The notes under the pieces are model-generated. The model was given only the letters and a program-made list of their open reading frames with translations, did not search any database and was not told where the DNA came from. The translations under genes were made by a program, and so were the position numbers. 64,000 nucleotides of DNA from Cylindrodendrum hubeiense (lineage: Eukaryota > Ascomycota > Sordariomycetes > Hypocreales > Nectriaceae): the NCBI GenBank assembly GCA_014621425.1, contig JAANBB010000070.1, forward strand, positions 1 to 64,000, in the 5' to 3' direction. Every line of letters begins with the position of its first letter. Within the stretch, counting starts at the first letter, position 1. Of this stretch, positions 22,832 to 33,571 are shown piece after piece.

Positions 22832-25209
22832 TCACTCCTCCAACCCTTCTTGCAGGGCATCGCGGTCGACATTCTCTGCCGACACTTTTGACGGCGCGCC
22901 CTTCCTTTGCTGGGCCGCCCAATACTTCTGGAAACCGGGAATGGCACCAGGTTGGTTGATACCCGGTGCGCGATTCAGATCCTGGTCTACTTCCGCGATA
23001 GGCTTGGGGGCTTGCTTGACCGTGCTAGGGGTTGAGGCTGCCCACGGCCGCCAGCCAACCCATTTGCCTAAGGATCCGACTCGGGGACTTCCTTGAGGTG
23101 TCTGGGGGTTTGGAGAAAGCGACCGGACGCTGAGGGGGCCTGACACTGCCCTCGGGGCGGGCAGGCCAATGAAGCTATCTCTGAGGGCCACGGCGCTTCG
23201 CCTAGACGAGCCTCGAGCGAGGGTAGGCTGGGCAGTGATGTCGGTCAGAACTGCTTCCGCACCGCCAAGTGGCCGCAGGGTCAGCTGGCTGGGTCGGGCC
23301 TTGAGGGTGTGGATGTCGAGTCCGCCGGCAAGCGACATGATGGACTCGTGCGAGACTGCACGGTGGATACGAGGGCGAGGTACAAACTCATCCTTGGAGA
23401 CGTCAGAGTCCCCAATGGTCGAGTTTTCATCGATGGATGGCGCAGTTCCAACCAGGTCAGGCGTCTCCAGTCGAAGAATATCGTTGTCTCCGTCCAAATC
23501 CTCCTCGTCCTCTTCATGGATGACGTGGTGCTGACGATTTGCCTGGGGAGTGGGGGGAGTTCCAGGGTCGATTTGTAGGGGAGGTGGAGGGGCTTGCCAA
23601 CTGAGGGCTGAGATTTCAGATGGCCCCTTGCGATGTGAGGCCCTCCAGGTGGGTGACATGGGGTCGAAGGAGGTGGTGGGCGACATTGGATAGTCGCTGT
23701 CTGTCATGTTGGGGTCGAACATGGAGTTGCGCTGGTTGGACTGCGGAGAGCTGGGAACCGACGACGCAAACTCGGAGAACTGGTCCGCAGACCAGCGTTG
23801 ACGAGCTATGCCCACGACCGAATTGGGTTCTTTGGCAGTAAGGGAGAGTAGCGCAGGGGCAGTGGGCGATGGAGTGAGGCGCCATTGCCCTGAGGTGTTG
23901 GGCGTGGAGTGGCCCGAGAAAGTCGGAGGTGTAAAGGTACCGGGAGCCAGGCCGTGGCGCTTCCGCCTCAACTTCCGGTTTTCGGGTTTCGGCGTGGCTT
24001 TGGGTGTGACGTGGTAATGATGGTGGATGTGCAGCTCCTGCGAGACGCGAGGAGTGGCAACGCCGTCAATGTCTGGACCCTCGAGCTCGGCTTTGAGCGT
24101 CGAGCCGTAAGCGTCAGACTCGATGGGCTGGTGGTGGAGCATCTGGTCGCGGAGGGACTGGATCTCGTCGTTGGAGTTGAGCAGCAACTCGCGGAGCTCC
24201 GCCATGCCCAGCTGCAGGTTGGCGTTATCCTGGAGGAGATCACGCACGAAGTGGTTGACGACGGTGTTTCCGTTCTTGGTGTTCTGCAGCGACTTGGACG
24301 CAGCGGCGCCTTTGAGACGGCCGGCAGCCGTGTCGAGATGCTTCTCGACCTCACGTTGACGCTCCATCCGTTCGACAACTTCGGCATGGCGTTCACGCTC
24401 TTGACGGGCCTCAACCTCCATCCGCTCCAGCTGGTCCTGCATGTCCAGGATGCCACGCTGGGCTTCCTTGCAGCGTTGGCTGTGAGAGCGGGCATCTTCC
24501 TCTGTAGTCTGCAGTTGCTGGTGGAGTTCTTCCTGCTCCTGCTCGAGCACGGCGAGGTATCGCTCGGTATCGGAGGCGCGGAAGGCGGTGGTCTCGAGGC
24601 GGCGGACGGCTTGTTGAGACGACAAAAGACTGGCTTCGAGGGCCTTGATCCTAGTATCGGACTCGCAGACGGTGTTGTTGAGGGCCTCGAGTTGGTCGAG
24701 CAGGGCTCTGTTCTCTTCGATCTGGACGGCGTTCTCGGCCTCGAGTTCCTGCTTGTCCATCTCGAGACGTTCTATGCGGGTGGTCAAGTCAAGGCGGTCC
24801 CGTTCGGCGTCGGCCATGTATGCCTCGTGTCTTGCCAGGAGGGCCTGCCGGGAAGAAGAAGAAAAGTCAGTGAGGGGTCCATGTTGTGAGTCGCGTGCTC
24901 TGTGTCAGATACAAGACGCGGCGGCTTGTGGTTGGCATGCGGTCCAGGGGAGAATGGACGAGAGCGGATGAGAGTGGAGGAGAGTGGAGGATAGTAGAGC
25001 AGAGTGGAGGGACAGGTCATGTCGGGTAGGAATGCGTGAGGGAAGGGCGCGTAGCGTACCTGACCCAGTTGGGCGGCCGTGTGGACATCCTTCTCGACGG
25101 ATTCGAGGACGGACGAGTTTCTTTTGAGCAGAGCACAGTCGACCCGTCCACAGCAGCATTGCAGCTGTGACGAGTGGTGGTCGGGACAGGCGATATCGGG
25201 CCTCTCCAT
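22832..25209 (-). CDS. Long coiled-coil protein with cysteine-rich N-terminus
   Basis: 720 residues in two exons (25209-25060 and 24844-22832), separated by an unusually long 215-nt intron that carries a pyrimidine-rich tract on the coding strand. The first 50 residues hold a Cys/His cluster (HHSSQLQCCCGRVDC). Residues from about 30 to 290 are heptad-rich coiled coil (IERLEMDKQELEAENAVQIE, LRELLLNSNDEIQSLRDQ). The rest is Pro/Ser-rich and probably disordered, with many SP/TP sites. The overall plan resembles conserved filamentous-fungal coiled-coil proteins of the cytoskeletal or septation-associated type, but I cannot name a family with certainty. An ATG at 25254 would add 15 residues. Splicing at GTACGC...CGGCAG restores GQALLARHEAYMADAERD, strong support for the model. 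It looks like a housekeeping gene. Confidence 0.8.
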
Positions 25210-25900
25210 GGCGGCGGCGGGGACTGCGACACGGCAGTGCTGGAGAGGCCGCATGGGAGCTTATCGAAGCGGGGCGGAGAGTCGGCGGGAGACGGGCGAG
25301 GAGACGGGAGGAAACATGGTAGGGTTCGCGGGTCAAGAGAGAGAGGAGAAGAGAGCGAGGAGATATCTAGGAGCAAGGAGCGTCTGCCATGAGTGGCAAA
25401 ACGAGACAGTCGTTGGCAGAGGGAAATGGGAGACGCAAGAATGGCGACGCGCGCCTAGAGTGGCCCGGGTTTTGGTGTTGAGGCACCAGGCCGCCCCCGA
25501 AGCGTGTGGCTTAGGTATGCGTGTGGCGCTGCGTGTAATTGAGCGTAATTGAGTGGTGGGGTTTTCCGGTGATTGGGTGCAGTCCAGCGGCCTGGACGGT
25601 GACGAAGGGAGCCGAATCCCCTCGAGCGACGGGTGTTTTTGTCACGAAGAGAAGGAGAAAAAGAGGGAAAAGCGAGGGACGCCGAGATTCACAGGGACAA
25701 AGGCCTCGCGGGTCGAAGAACAGACGGAAAAAGCAGGCATCAGGCGGCTAACAGTTCATCTCGTCCGTCAGCCAGACCCTCCGTGTCATGTGGACGGGTC
25801 CGGTTGGGTTCATGGCGCGCCCCGGCTGCAGCGTGGCGCCTGTGCGCGCAGGGAGCCAGCGGCCGGGATCCCACATGAGCCTAGGGGCCGACGGCGAGCC

Positions 25901-25982
25901 GTTAGTGGTCGTTGGTGGTCGCTGGTGGTTGTTAGTGGTTGTTAGTGGTCATTCAGTGGTCCTTTGGTGGTCCTCCAGTGGG
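25901..25982. repeat. GTGGT-rich microsatellite
   Basis: Irregular repeats of about 10 bp on the theme gttagtggtc / gttggtggtc / gctggtggtt. It lies about 700 bp upstream of the coiled-coil gene. Confidence 0.75.
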
Positions 25983-27143
25983 TGCCGCTGGGCACCGCCG
26001 GGCCTTCAGTAGGCGGTGTCGCCCTTGGCCGTTCACGTACTACAGTGTCGTGCTTGGTGTCCCTTTTGATGTCCCTCTTGGTGTGCTGTCCGTCCCTCCC
26101 CTGCACCGGATGATTGGCGGGGGTGTGCCTGGGCCGCTGCTTATCTAGACCGATGTAGGGGCATCATGACGACACCGCCTCGGGCCAACCTCTCCATTTT
26201 GCCCACTTTGCCAAGATGTCGTGGGTCTGGTTGTGCCCGAGGCGGTCATGTCTCCGCAGCTGATGGGCGGCAATCAATCCAAGTCTTCCCATGTACATCT
26301 GCACAACCCGTCAAAGAAACACCCTTGAACGGGATAAATACGGACGAGTAAATTAAGTAATAAGCACGTGCATAACGTTCATCCTATCCTTTGTTCTATT
26401 TTAGCATCACCACTCAACCCGGCCGCTTTTCATCTCATCTGCAAATATTTTCCGTTCGTTTGAGATAGAGTACATGCACACCACCATCTCACCCTCCCGC
26501 AGGGGGCTAGCCTTGGGATGGCGTTATTTATTTAAGATGAGCAACGAAGTACTGTTACATCCATAAGTCACAATCAGCCATACCGTCTGCGTAGTACGAC
26601 TCCCTACCAGTGCGTCTTCTCTTCTAGGCTTGGCCACCGAGTACAGGGTAACTCTCCATCCTACTCGTCCACCTTGTCTTGCCTGTGACTTGACTTGCTT
26701 CTGTTCCTGAATCACTCATCCCGCGTCAGTTCTTCTTCCCTCAAGACACAATGCGCTAGTGGAGAGTGGCCAGGTCATTTTCCATATCTTAAACCTGCCT
26801 GTTTTTACGTTAGTAAAAGTTCATCGGCTTCAAAGTAGAACCCACATCGAAGTCAAAAAACTATGATCCTCCGCTGTCTCAGCTGAGTGACCAGGCGGCA
26901 GAACTTGAATTAACAAACGAGACAAGCCAGTCATGCGTGGAAGTAATCTCAAGCATCAGCTAAACCCCAACCCGCAACGGTGCGATGATCAATATTCTCC
27001 CAGTCGCACCTTAAATCCTTAAATGGCGAATTGACGATTGAGAGATCGTGGTACTAGGTAGACCCGCTGATGTGGGGTTGGCGAGCGTAAAATGTGGGTG
27101 CTCCGGAAAACGGTCGTTTGCGCATATGGCTCCAAGGAGTTGG

Positions 27144-27239
27144 ATTTCCAGACGTGCTGTGATGTTTGACTTAACAATTGTAATAGAAAAGCGTTGATGA
27201 GCCATATTTTCGTGGTATTAGACGCATTGGAGCTGAAGT
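27144..27239. repeat. Dispersed repeat, copy 1
   Basis: Shares with 28901-28985 the ordered blocks TTCCAGACGT-CTGTGATGT, TGTAAT, AAGCGTT and TATTAGA...GAAGT, with small gaps. Direct orientation, about 1.75 kb apart. Confidence 0.65.
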
Positions 27240-27641
27240 AGTATGCCGTCGTCGCGAATGGCGTGCCCGTGCCTGACATTACGGTATGGTAATATGTGTG
27301 TAAGCACTCAATGCTATGAGTAGGGTAGAAACTGACGGTGCGAGAGTTGAGACTGAGAGAAAAAGGCAAGAAAATTGATTCACAAAGTTTGCGATTGAGA
27401 ACAAGTCCTCGTGGAGGTTGGGGGAGAACCTTCGAGATTGACCCGACGGGCCTGCTATTGAAGAAAGACGTTCAGGCATGGATCTGATAGGAAACAGAAC
27501 CTGGAATTACCAACAGATCTGCGTAGAAGAGAATGTCGAGGGAGGCGAGGATCGACTCTTGGGAGAGTTGTGCATATGTGGAATGAGTTGGCAACTGGAG
27601 AATCTCGGTTGCAGCACGTTCGTGGAGGTTGGACGAAAGTT

Positions 27642-27971
27642 GCCTGGCTGGAGGAGAGTAGTCCGACCGGATGAGAGTAGTCTGACAAGAAGAGAGCTGC
27701 CCGGCTGGAGGAAAGTTGTTTGACGGGAGGGGAGTAGTTTGATTGGAGGAGAGTAGTTTGACTGGAGGAGAGCAGTTTGACGGGAGGGGAGTAGTTTGAT
27801 TGGAGGAGAGTAGTTTGACCGGAGGAGAGCAGTCCGACTGACTGGAGGAGAGTAGCCTGGCGGAAGGAGAGTAGTCTGAATGGAGGAGAGAAGCCCACTG
27901 ACTGGAGGAGAGTAGTCTGACGGGAGGAGAGTAGTCTGACGGGAGGAGAGTAGTCTGACTGGAGGAAAGGA
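27642..27971. repeat. 19-bp minisatellite, about 17 copies
   Basis: Head-to-tail units close to gtttgactggaggagagta. Most are exactly 19 bp, and two are lengthened to 22-23 bp by a ctga duplication. Because 19 is not a multiple of 3, the long minus-strand frame through it is repetitive only every third unit. I therefore read it as a minisatellite, not a gene. Confidence 0.9.
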
Positions 27972-28900
27972 GCTTGGCTGGCTGATACCGTGCTCGCTTG
28001 ATTTGAGTTCGTTAATTGGCCTCCCCTTGGCATGATTGGCATCGATGGGCACCTCAGAAGAGGAGGCGATGCTGCACAAAGGTACTGGTCACCTAACGCG
28101 GTAGCCCTACCCAATGGGGCTCAGACGCGCGAACTCGGATGGGTGTCCCTCAGAGAGGGGAGCTAGTCGTCAGAGAGAGAGGTGAAGGAGTCGTCCTAAC
28201 GTCGGACTCGAGACTTCGACCAATCCTCATGTCGGCGGACTAGCTGCTTGAAGGCGGAGGCATGTTCTCAGGGTTGTGTCGGGACCACTGAGGCGGCTGT
28301 CTACTCGGATGTAGAGTCCCCCATCCCGATCTGGGTGTTTTCTTCCCCAGATCATAAAGATACCGACCCTATGTCGGGGGGCTGGCAGGAAGTTTAGCGA
28401 CAATTCCAGGTCCGATATCGTCGCACACAAGATACGACGTCCATCAGACGGTCGCATTGGACTTTGTCGACTTGTTCGATTCCCTCGACTCCACCCTCCT
28501 GTGACGTCGCTGGGCCTTCCTCGACATCGGGCTCGAATCAAGTGATAGTGGCGGCGGCGACGGACTTGGTTCGACAAGCAGTTCCTCCAACTGCCACCGG
28601 ATATGAGGCGGCTCCCCAAGGTGCAGAATCGTCGCCCGCGTAATGACCTTTCGGCCAAACATCTGAGGATATGCTGCCAGCATCCTGGCGGGCCTGGAGC
28701 CTAAAGGCAAACTGAGTATTAGGGACTAAACAACTAAAATAAGTTGTTAGGTTAGGATAAATATATGCTAATGATTAGCCTTCTTGGGTTTCCCCGCTCA
28801 AATGTCACATTCGGTGCATTACTGGAGATCATCTCTTGAAATAGCTGTACACGGATGCGTGCGAATAGCAATACCATTGTTCATAAGGCTCGAAGTATTT

Positions 28901-28985
28901 GAACTTCCAGACGTCCTGTGATGTATGACCCAACAAATGTAATGGACAAGCGTTAATCAAAGTATTAGAACTTCAGGATGAAGTT
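28901..28985. repeat. Dispersed repeat, copy 2
   Basis: Second copy of the element at 27144-27239, same orientation, with about a dozen extra bases missing in the middle. It may be a relic of a small transposon or of a segmental duplication. Confidence 0.65.
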
Positions 28986-29074
28986 CCTAGAGGGAAAACA
29001 TCTGGAACCCTTTCAAAGCATGAGAAATATTTCGATGTTTAAACTACCTCATTGCTATGCTATAGATTCAGGCT

Positions 29075-30241
29075 CTAGTTGTCATATTTCCACATTGGCC
29101 TCGATCGCGGACATGGGAGGACAAGTGGACTTGGGATAGTATTAACACATCTTTCATCTGAGATCCAGCGATGTTGAGTCCGACGCAAGGATGCCTCCCA
29201 CCGAGAGAAGGCGTCGTCGTTGAAAGCCCCGCCACCCGTCCACTCGGGGTACTTCTCTAGGTCGACCCAGGTGGAACTGGGGCCCTCAAGAGGTTCATTA
29301 CCCCATCCAAGCAGGGGTAGACCTTCCCGCTCCAAAATGTAATCGCGGCAACCAACACCATCTGTAAGGTACTTTGTCGATTCAATAGGGTCGGGGTGGC
29401 GACCGAAAGCCGCGGCTTCCCGCTGTTCTAGGTCCATGACAAAAGCAATCGCTGTCTCCAACGATACCTGGATTATGTTCTTGGAGATGTAGGCTTCAGC
29501 CTTTTGTGCGATGGATTCGAAACTGATTGGCGCGCTTAATCCATCTTCGACCCCAGTGATCATGATGAGGACTGGTAATTGACCCATGTTGGTGACTTCC
29601 ATGGTGAAGTTGCCGGCGAGGAAAACAATGGCCATGGCCCGAAAGAGAGGCTGTACTATGAAGTAGTCTTCATTCAGTATCCTGGCGTCCTTCCGTCTTT
29701 CGTGGATATGGCGTTCCTGACGTTCTCTCTCTTGTTGTTGCGCTTCCTCAACTTGAGCGCAGATCGCCGCATTCATCGAGACGAGCAGGTCGAAGAGTTC
29801 GCTAAAGCCTATGTCTTCTGGAATATGTCTCGGAGACATCATTTTGGCTATGAACTGTCCGTATTCAATATCGCTCTTGTAAGGCTGGAACCATTTGCGA
29901 TAGAGCCAGTTGTGAAGCGTGGCGTTTAGCACTCTATCGGATATTCGCAATATGCCTGGCAATTTTATGAGGTAGAGAGGTACCGTCTTGTTGCAGAATG
30001 AATTTACGGTAACCACGGTCATTTCAGATATTTTATTGTCGAAGCGATATCGTCCGTTGTGGCAGATGTCGTCTGCCTGAGGGTCCAGAAGCAGTCGCGT
30101 GCATGGTTCATACATACGAAGCGAAGCGCCCCATTGCTCTGAGCGATGTGTCGTTTCCAGCTCGCTGCGAAGGTAGTGAAGGATTTCGTGGCGAGGGAGA
30201 GGGCACCGGTCGAGGACCTTTTTTGAGATATTTTTGGCCAT
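29075..30241 (-). CDS. Unrecognised 388-residue protein
   Basis: Single exon starting MAKNISKKVLDRCPLPRHE. I do not recognise a family. The composition is that of a soluble globular protein. There is no signal peptide or membrane span. A charged helical stretch rich in Glu/Arg/Gln (EEAQQQERERQERHIHERRK) sits mid-protein, followed by a hydrophobic part (FRAMAIVFLAGNF). The C-terminal third is Trp-rich (LLGWGNEPLEGPSSTWVDLE). The long open frame, the codon use and a TATA-like TTATATATG at 30329-30337 about 90 bp upstream support a real gene. Its neighbour, across a 680-bp divergent promoter, is the Rieske/AIF-type oxidoreductase. Confidence 0.7.
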   Translation of the reverse strand: MAKNISKKVLDRCPLPRHEILHYLRSELETTHRSEQWGASLRMYEPCTRLLLDPQADDICHNGRYRFDNKISEMTVVTVNSFCNKTVPLYLIKLPGILRISDRVLNATLHNWLYRKWFQPYKSDIEYGQFIAKMMSPRHIPEDIGFSELFDLLVSMNAAICAQVEEAQQQERERQERHIHERRKDARILNEDYFIVQPLFRAMAIVFLAGNFTMEVTNMGQLPVLIMITGVEDGLSAPISFESIAQKAEAYISKNIIQVSLETAIAFVMDLEQREAAAFGRHPDPIESTKYLTDGVGCRDYILEREGLPLLGWGNEPLEGPSSTWVDLEKYPEWTGGGAFNDDAFSRWEASLRRTQHRWISDERCVNTIPSPLVLPCPRSRPMWKYDN

Positions 30242-30921
30242 GATGAATGTGTAAATGGATGAGTGAGCAGCGGTGCGAGGAGAGGGACGAACGATGGGAA
30301 CTGATTCTGCATCTTCTTTTGCCGTGACTTATATATGAAACATAATGTTAGACTTTTCCGGTGTGACTCTGTTTGGATTTTAAACACTGCCATTTTGACC
30401 TTGCTGGGTTGGTGCAGTCCCAAACGGTGTGGAGAGTATATTCAGACTCTGTTTTTGACCCGACATGTAGATAGCCTCATCCCACCTTACACTCACCGCG
30501 AGAGCCCTGGTGCTTACCAACCAACCATGACGCGGCCGAACTGTGTTCTGGACCGCTGAAGCCACATCAGTCGGCCGCAGCACTGCTTTGCCGCAGCAAG
30601 CTCGCCCATTTAGCTTTGGAGCTCAGCCGTATTCTCCTGCATGTCGTCATTAGCTCTGGCACCCTGTCGCGCGTCGACCAGTAAGCGTCCGCATATTGTC
30701 ATCCCCCACTTACACCCGCATCCCAGCGTGCTTCCTCTCGGGCCATGGGTGCATCGGCACTTGCTGGACGGGCGCTGCTGTAATGCTGAGTGATGCTGTC
30801 ATCGTATCGCGCTGTCTCTTAGCTGTCCCCTCTCCGGACCTGGAATATTTCTATCCAACTTCACCTCAACCTTTCGCTGATATCTCCGCGACTTAAACAC
30901 TCAGGCACGGCCTTTCCATAC
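30242..30921. promoter_or_regulatory. Divergent promoter region
   Basis: 680 bp between divergent starts. The TATA-like element for the leftward gene is at 30329-30337. No other feature. Confidence 0.45.
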
Positions 30922-32737
30922 ATGCACTTTTTGCGACAGACTGCTGCCCTCTTCATCCAAAGCACTCGTCAATCTTACAGAGCTCTCCTCCACCAAAAGC
31001 TTCCCCGCACTCGCCAATTCCACCTAGCCACCAACCCGATGGCTCAAGAGTACAAGCTCAAGGGCGTCGCCTCCCTTGATCTCGCCCCCGGCGATAAACA
31101 TGAGGTCGAGGTTGAGGGTATCGAGGGCGGAAAGGTCTTGCTGGTCAACGCTGGTGGCAAGATCCAGGCCGTTGGCGCCAAGTGCACCCACTACGGCGCT
31201 CCTTTGGCCAAGGGAACCTTGACTGCTGCCGGGCGTCTGACCTGCCCGTGGCATGGAGGTTAGTTGATACTCTGTCCCTACTCCGTAGAGTTGAGTTCAT
31301 TGCTGATACATGCATCAAGCCTGCTTCAATGCAAAGACCGGCGATGTCGAAGACGCCCCAGCCCTCGATTCCATCCCCATTTTCAAGGTCGCCGAGCGAG
31401 ACGGTGCCATTTACGTCACCGGCGACGAATCTGATATCAAGGGCTCGCGCAGGAAGCCAAACTTCAAGTGCGCGGCTGCTGGAGGCGCCCAAGAGGAAAA
31501 GGTCGTCGTCGTAGGTGGAGGCTCTGGCACTATGGGCGTCATCGAAGGCCTGCGCGAAAAGGGTTACGCTGGCCCGCTCACTGTGATATCCAATGAGGGA
31601 TACCTCCCAATTGATCGTCCCAAGCTGAGCAAGGCGCTCCTGACAGACCCTAGCAAGCTTGCTTGGCGCGACAAGGCTTGGTTCGACAGCGGGTCTGTGG
31701 AATGGGTCGAAGACGAGGTCACCGATATCGATTTCTCCGACCGAAGTGTTTCGACCAAAGATGGGAAAAAGTTCGTCTACACCAAGCTTGTGCTCTCAAC
31801 GGGAGGAACACCCAGGCGGCTCCCATTGCAAGGGTTCAAGGTCCTCGACAACATCTTTACTCTGCGAAGCGTCCACGACACAAAGAAGATTGTTGCAGCC
31901 ATTGGCGAGAAGGGCAAAAACATCGTCATTATTGGCTCGTCATTCATCGGTATGGAAGTTGCCAATGCGACCGCCGGCGACAACTCTGTCACCGTCGTGG
32001 GCATGGAAAAGGTCCCCCTTGAGCGGGTTCTAGGCGAGCCGGTCGGCGCAGGCATTCAAAAGTCGCTTGAGGGCAAAGGAATCAAGTTCTACATGGGCGC
32101 TGGCGTCGACAAGGCAGAGCCCTCTGAATCGGATCCGTCCAAGGTTGGAGCAGTCTACCTCAAGGATGGCACCAAGCTCCCTGCAGACCTCGTCATCCTC
32201 GGTGTTGGCGTGTCTCCGGCCACCGAGTTCATGCGCGAAAACAAGATCCTCAGACTGGAGGGAGATGGCTCTATTAAGACAGACGAGAGTTACAATGTCG
32301 TCGGCCTTAAGGATGTCTACGCTATTGGCGACATTGCCACGTTCCCCTACCACGGGCCTGGTGGTGAAGGCAAGTTTGTTCGCATCGAGCACTGGAATGT
32401 GGCGCAACAGTCGGGACGTGTCGTCGCCAGCCATATCGTGAATCCTTCAGTGAAAGTCGAGCATTTTATCCCGGTCTTCTGGTCCGCCCTCGGAGCCCAG
32501 CTGCGGTACTGTGGCAACACTGCTAACGGATGGGATGATGTTGTTATCCAGGGTGATGTAGCAGCTAGTAAATTTGCAGCTTATTACTGCAAGGGGGATG
32601 AAGTGATAGCAATGGCTAGCATGGGCATGGACCCTGCCATGAGCCAAAGCTCGGAACTGATGCGCCTTGGTAAGATGCCGTCCAAGAGCCTATTTCAGCA
32701 AGGCATTGATGTCTTGAGTCTTGGGGCGCCGAAGTGA
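30922..32737 (+). CDS. Rieske-domain AIF-type FAD oxidoreductase (AIFM3-like)
   Basis: 584 residues from exons 30922-31258 and 31320-32737. Residues 1-39 are rich in Arg, Gln and Ser and lack acids, as in a mitochondrial presequence. The Rieske [2Fe-2S] domain follows, with ligands Cys88-x-His90 (CTHYGAP) and Cys108-x2-His111 (CPWHGACF), the second motif crossing the intron. The pyridine-nucleotide-disulphide reductase part has the FAD loop VVVGGGSGTMG, the NAD(P) loop VIIGSSFIGMEVA and the second FAD motif DVYAIGDIATFPY, then a reductase C-terminal dimerisation domain. It is an NAD(P)H-dependent electron-transfer flavoprotein of the apoptosis-inducing-factor family, and fungal relatives affect oxidative stress and cell death. 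An in-frame Met40 just before the Rieske domain could give a form lacking the presequence. Confidence 0.94.
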
Positions 32738-33571
32738 TTACAAATGCTCTAGCGATAGACTACTTGAATCTCACATTTTATGATAACTACTTGAAACTCA
32801 GACTGTCATTAATTAAATTGCGCACTGCTAGTATGCGTAGAATGGTCAAGCAATGAACTCGGTGACGAATTGGATTGTATATCGATGCACACGTCGTCTG
32901 AGTCCGCGAGCATAGAAGGCATACCGGGTCCCGTGCCTCCTCCATTTACTATTCCCTGTTTCTAACGCACTAACTTCCTCGCAGGTTCATAATCTTAGTA
33001 TGGCTGAAGTTTCCGGGATCGTTGCGGACGTCGTGCAGCTACTTAATCTTAGTACTCGTATCTTGCTATCGTCGTCGTAACTCTATGATAAGCAGAATAA
33101 TATAATCAGAATGATGAAAACATTGAAAAGGAATACACAACAATTCAGTGAATTGCTCTATGCTATCAACCCCGTTGTTCACGCTTCGAGCGGACTGCCA
33201 GGGGCTCCATCAAATTCGCAACCAACATCGATGCTTCTCGCTATTCTCACAGGACTTACAGAGCCAGCAGCCTTGCTAGAATCTCTAACCATTGTGAATC
33301 ACTCCCGTAACACTGTAGTGAGGTAGTTATTAGCTTTCATTATCAGGTCCATGTCAATGGTGAGGAAAATAAGTAAGAGAATGGAGTTGAAATGGAGAGA
33401 TGGCAAAGATTCCCCAACAGAGAAATTTGAAGATCTTGGAATCAATAAAACCTATTCAACCACTACCTGGAACTAATCTACTACTGTCGAAAATCCCTTG
33501 TGTTCGCGTCCTGCTCTCGATGTAGGCAAATACGAAGAACTGAAAGATATTGCAGGTAGGCAACGCTCCAC
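32738..33571. other. Convergent intergenic region
   Basis: 830 bp between convergent genes. No intact gene; a possible NLR N-terminal relic at 33000-33080 is listed separately. Confidence 0.5.
33000..33080 (+). pseudogene. Possible relic of an NLR N-terminal exon
   Basis: An ATG followed by 26 codons reading MAEVSGIVADVVQLLNLSTR before an early stop. The pattern resembles the first helix of fungal NLR N-terminal domains, such as those at both NLR genes nearby. No NACHT sequence follows. Too short to be sure. Confidence 0.25.

Larger units (their letters stand above)
25210..29074. other. Gene-poor 3.9-kb region
   Basis: No gene that I can support. It contains the promoter of the coiled-coil gene, a GTGG-rich microsatellite (25901-25982), a 19-bp minisatellite (27642-27971), and two diverged copies of a dispersed element (27144-27239, 28901-28985). 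A Ser/Pro/Arg-rich open frame on the minus strand (28444-28710) has no recognisable domain and is probably chance. Confidence 0.6.

Noticed and set aside
23909..24889. 326-residue plus-strand frame
   Set aside because: Antisense of the coiled-coil gene. The Leu/Val/Glu bias mirrors its heptads.
25079..25552. 157-residue plus frame upstream of the coiled-coil gene
   Set aside because: Overlaps its first exon on the other strand; Arg/Gly-rich chance frame.
27642..27971. CRISPR-like array
   Set aside because: Units are contiguous without unique spacers, and the genome is eukaryotic.
27455..28114. Two long minus-strand frames with repeated Ser/Leu/Gln wording
   Set aside because: The repetition comes from a 19-bp minisatellite that opens several frames at once. 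No start context or domain.
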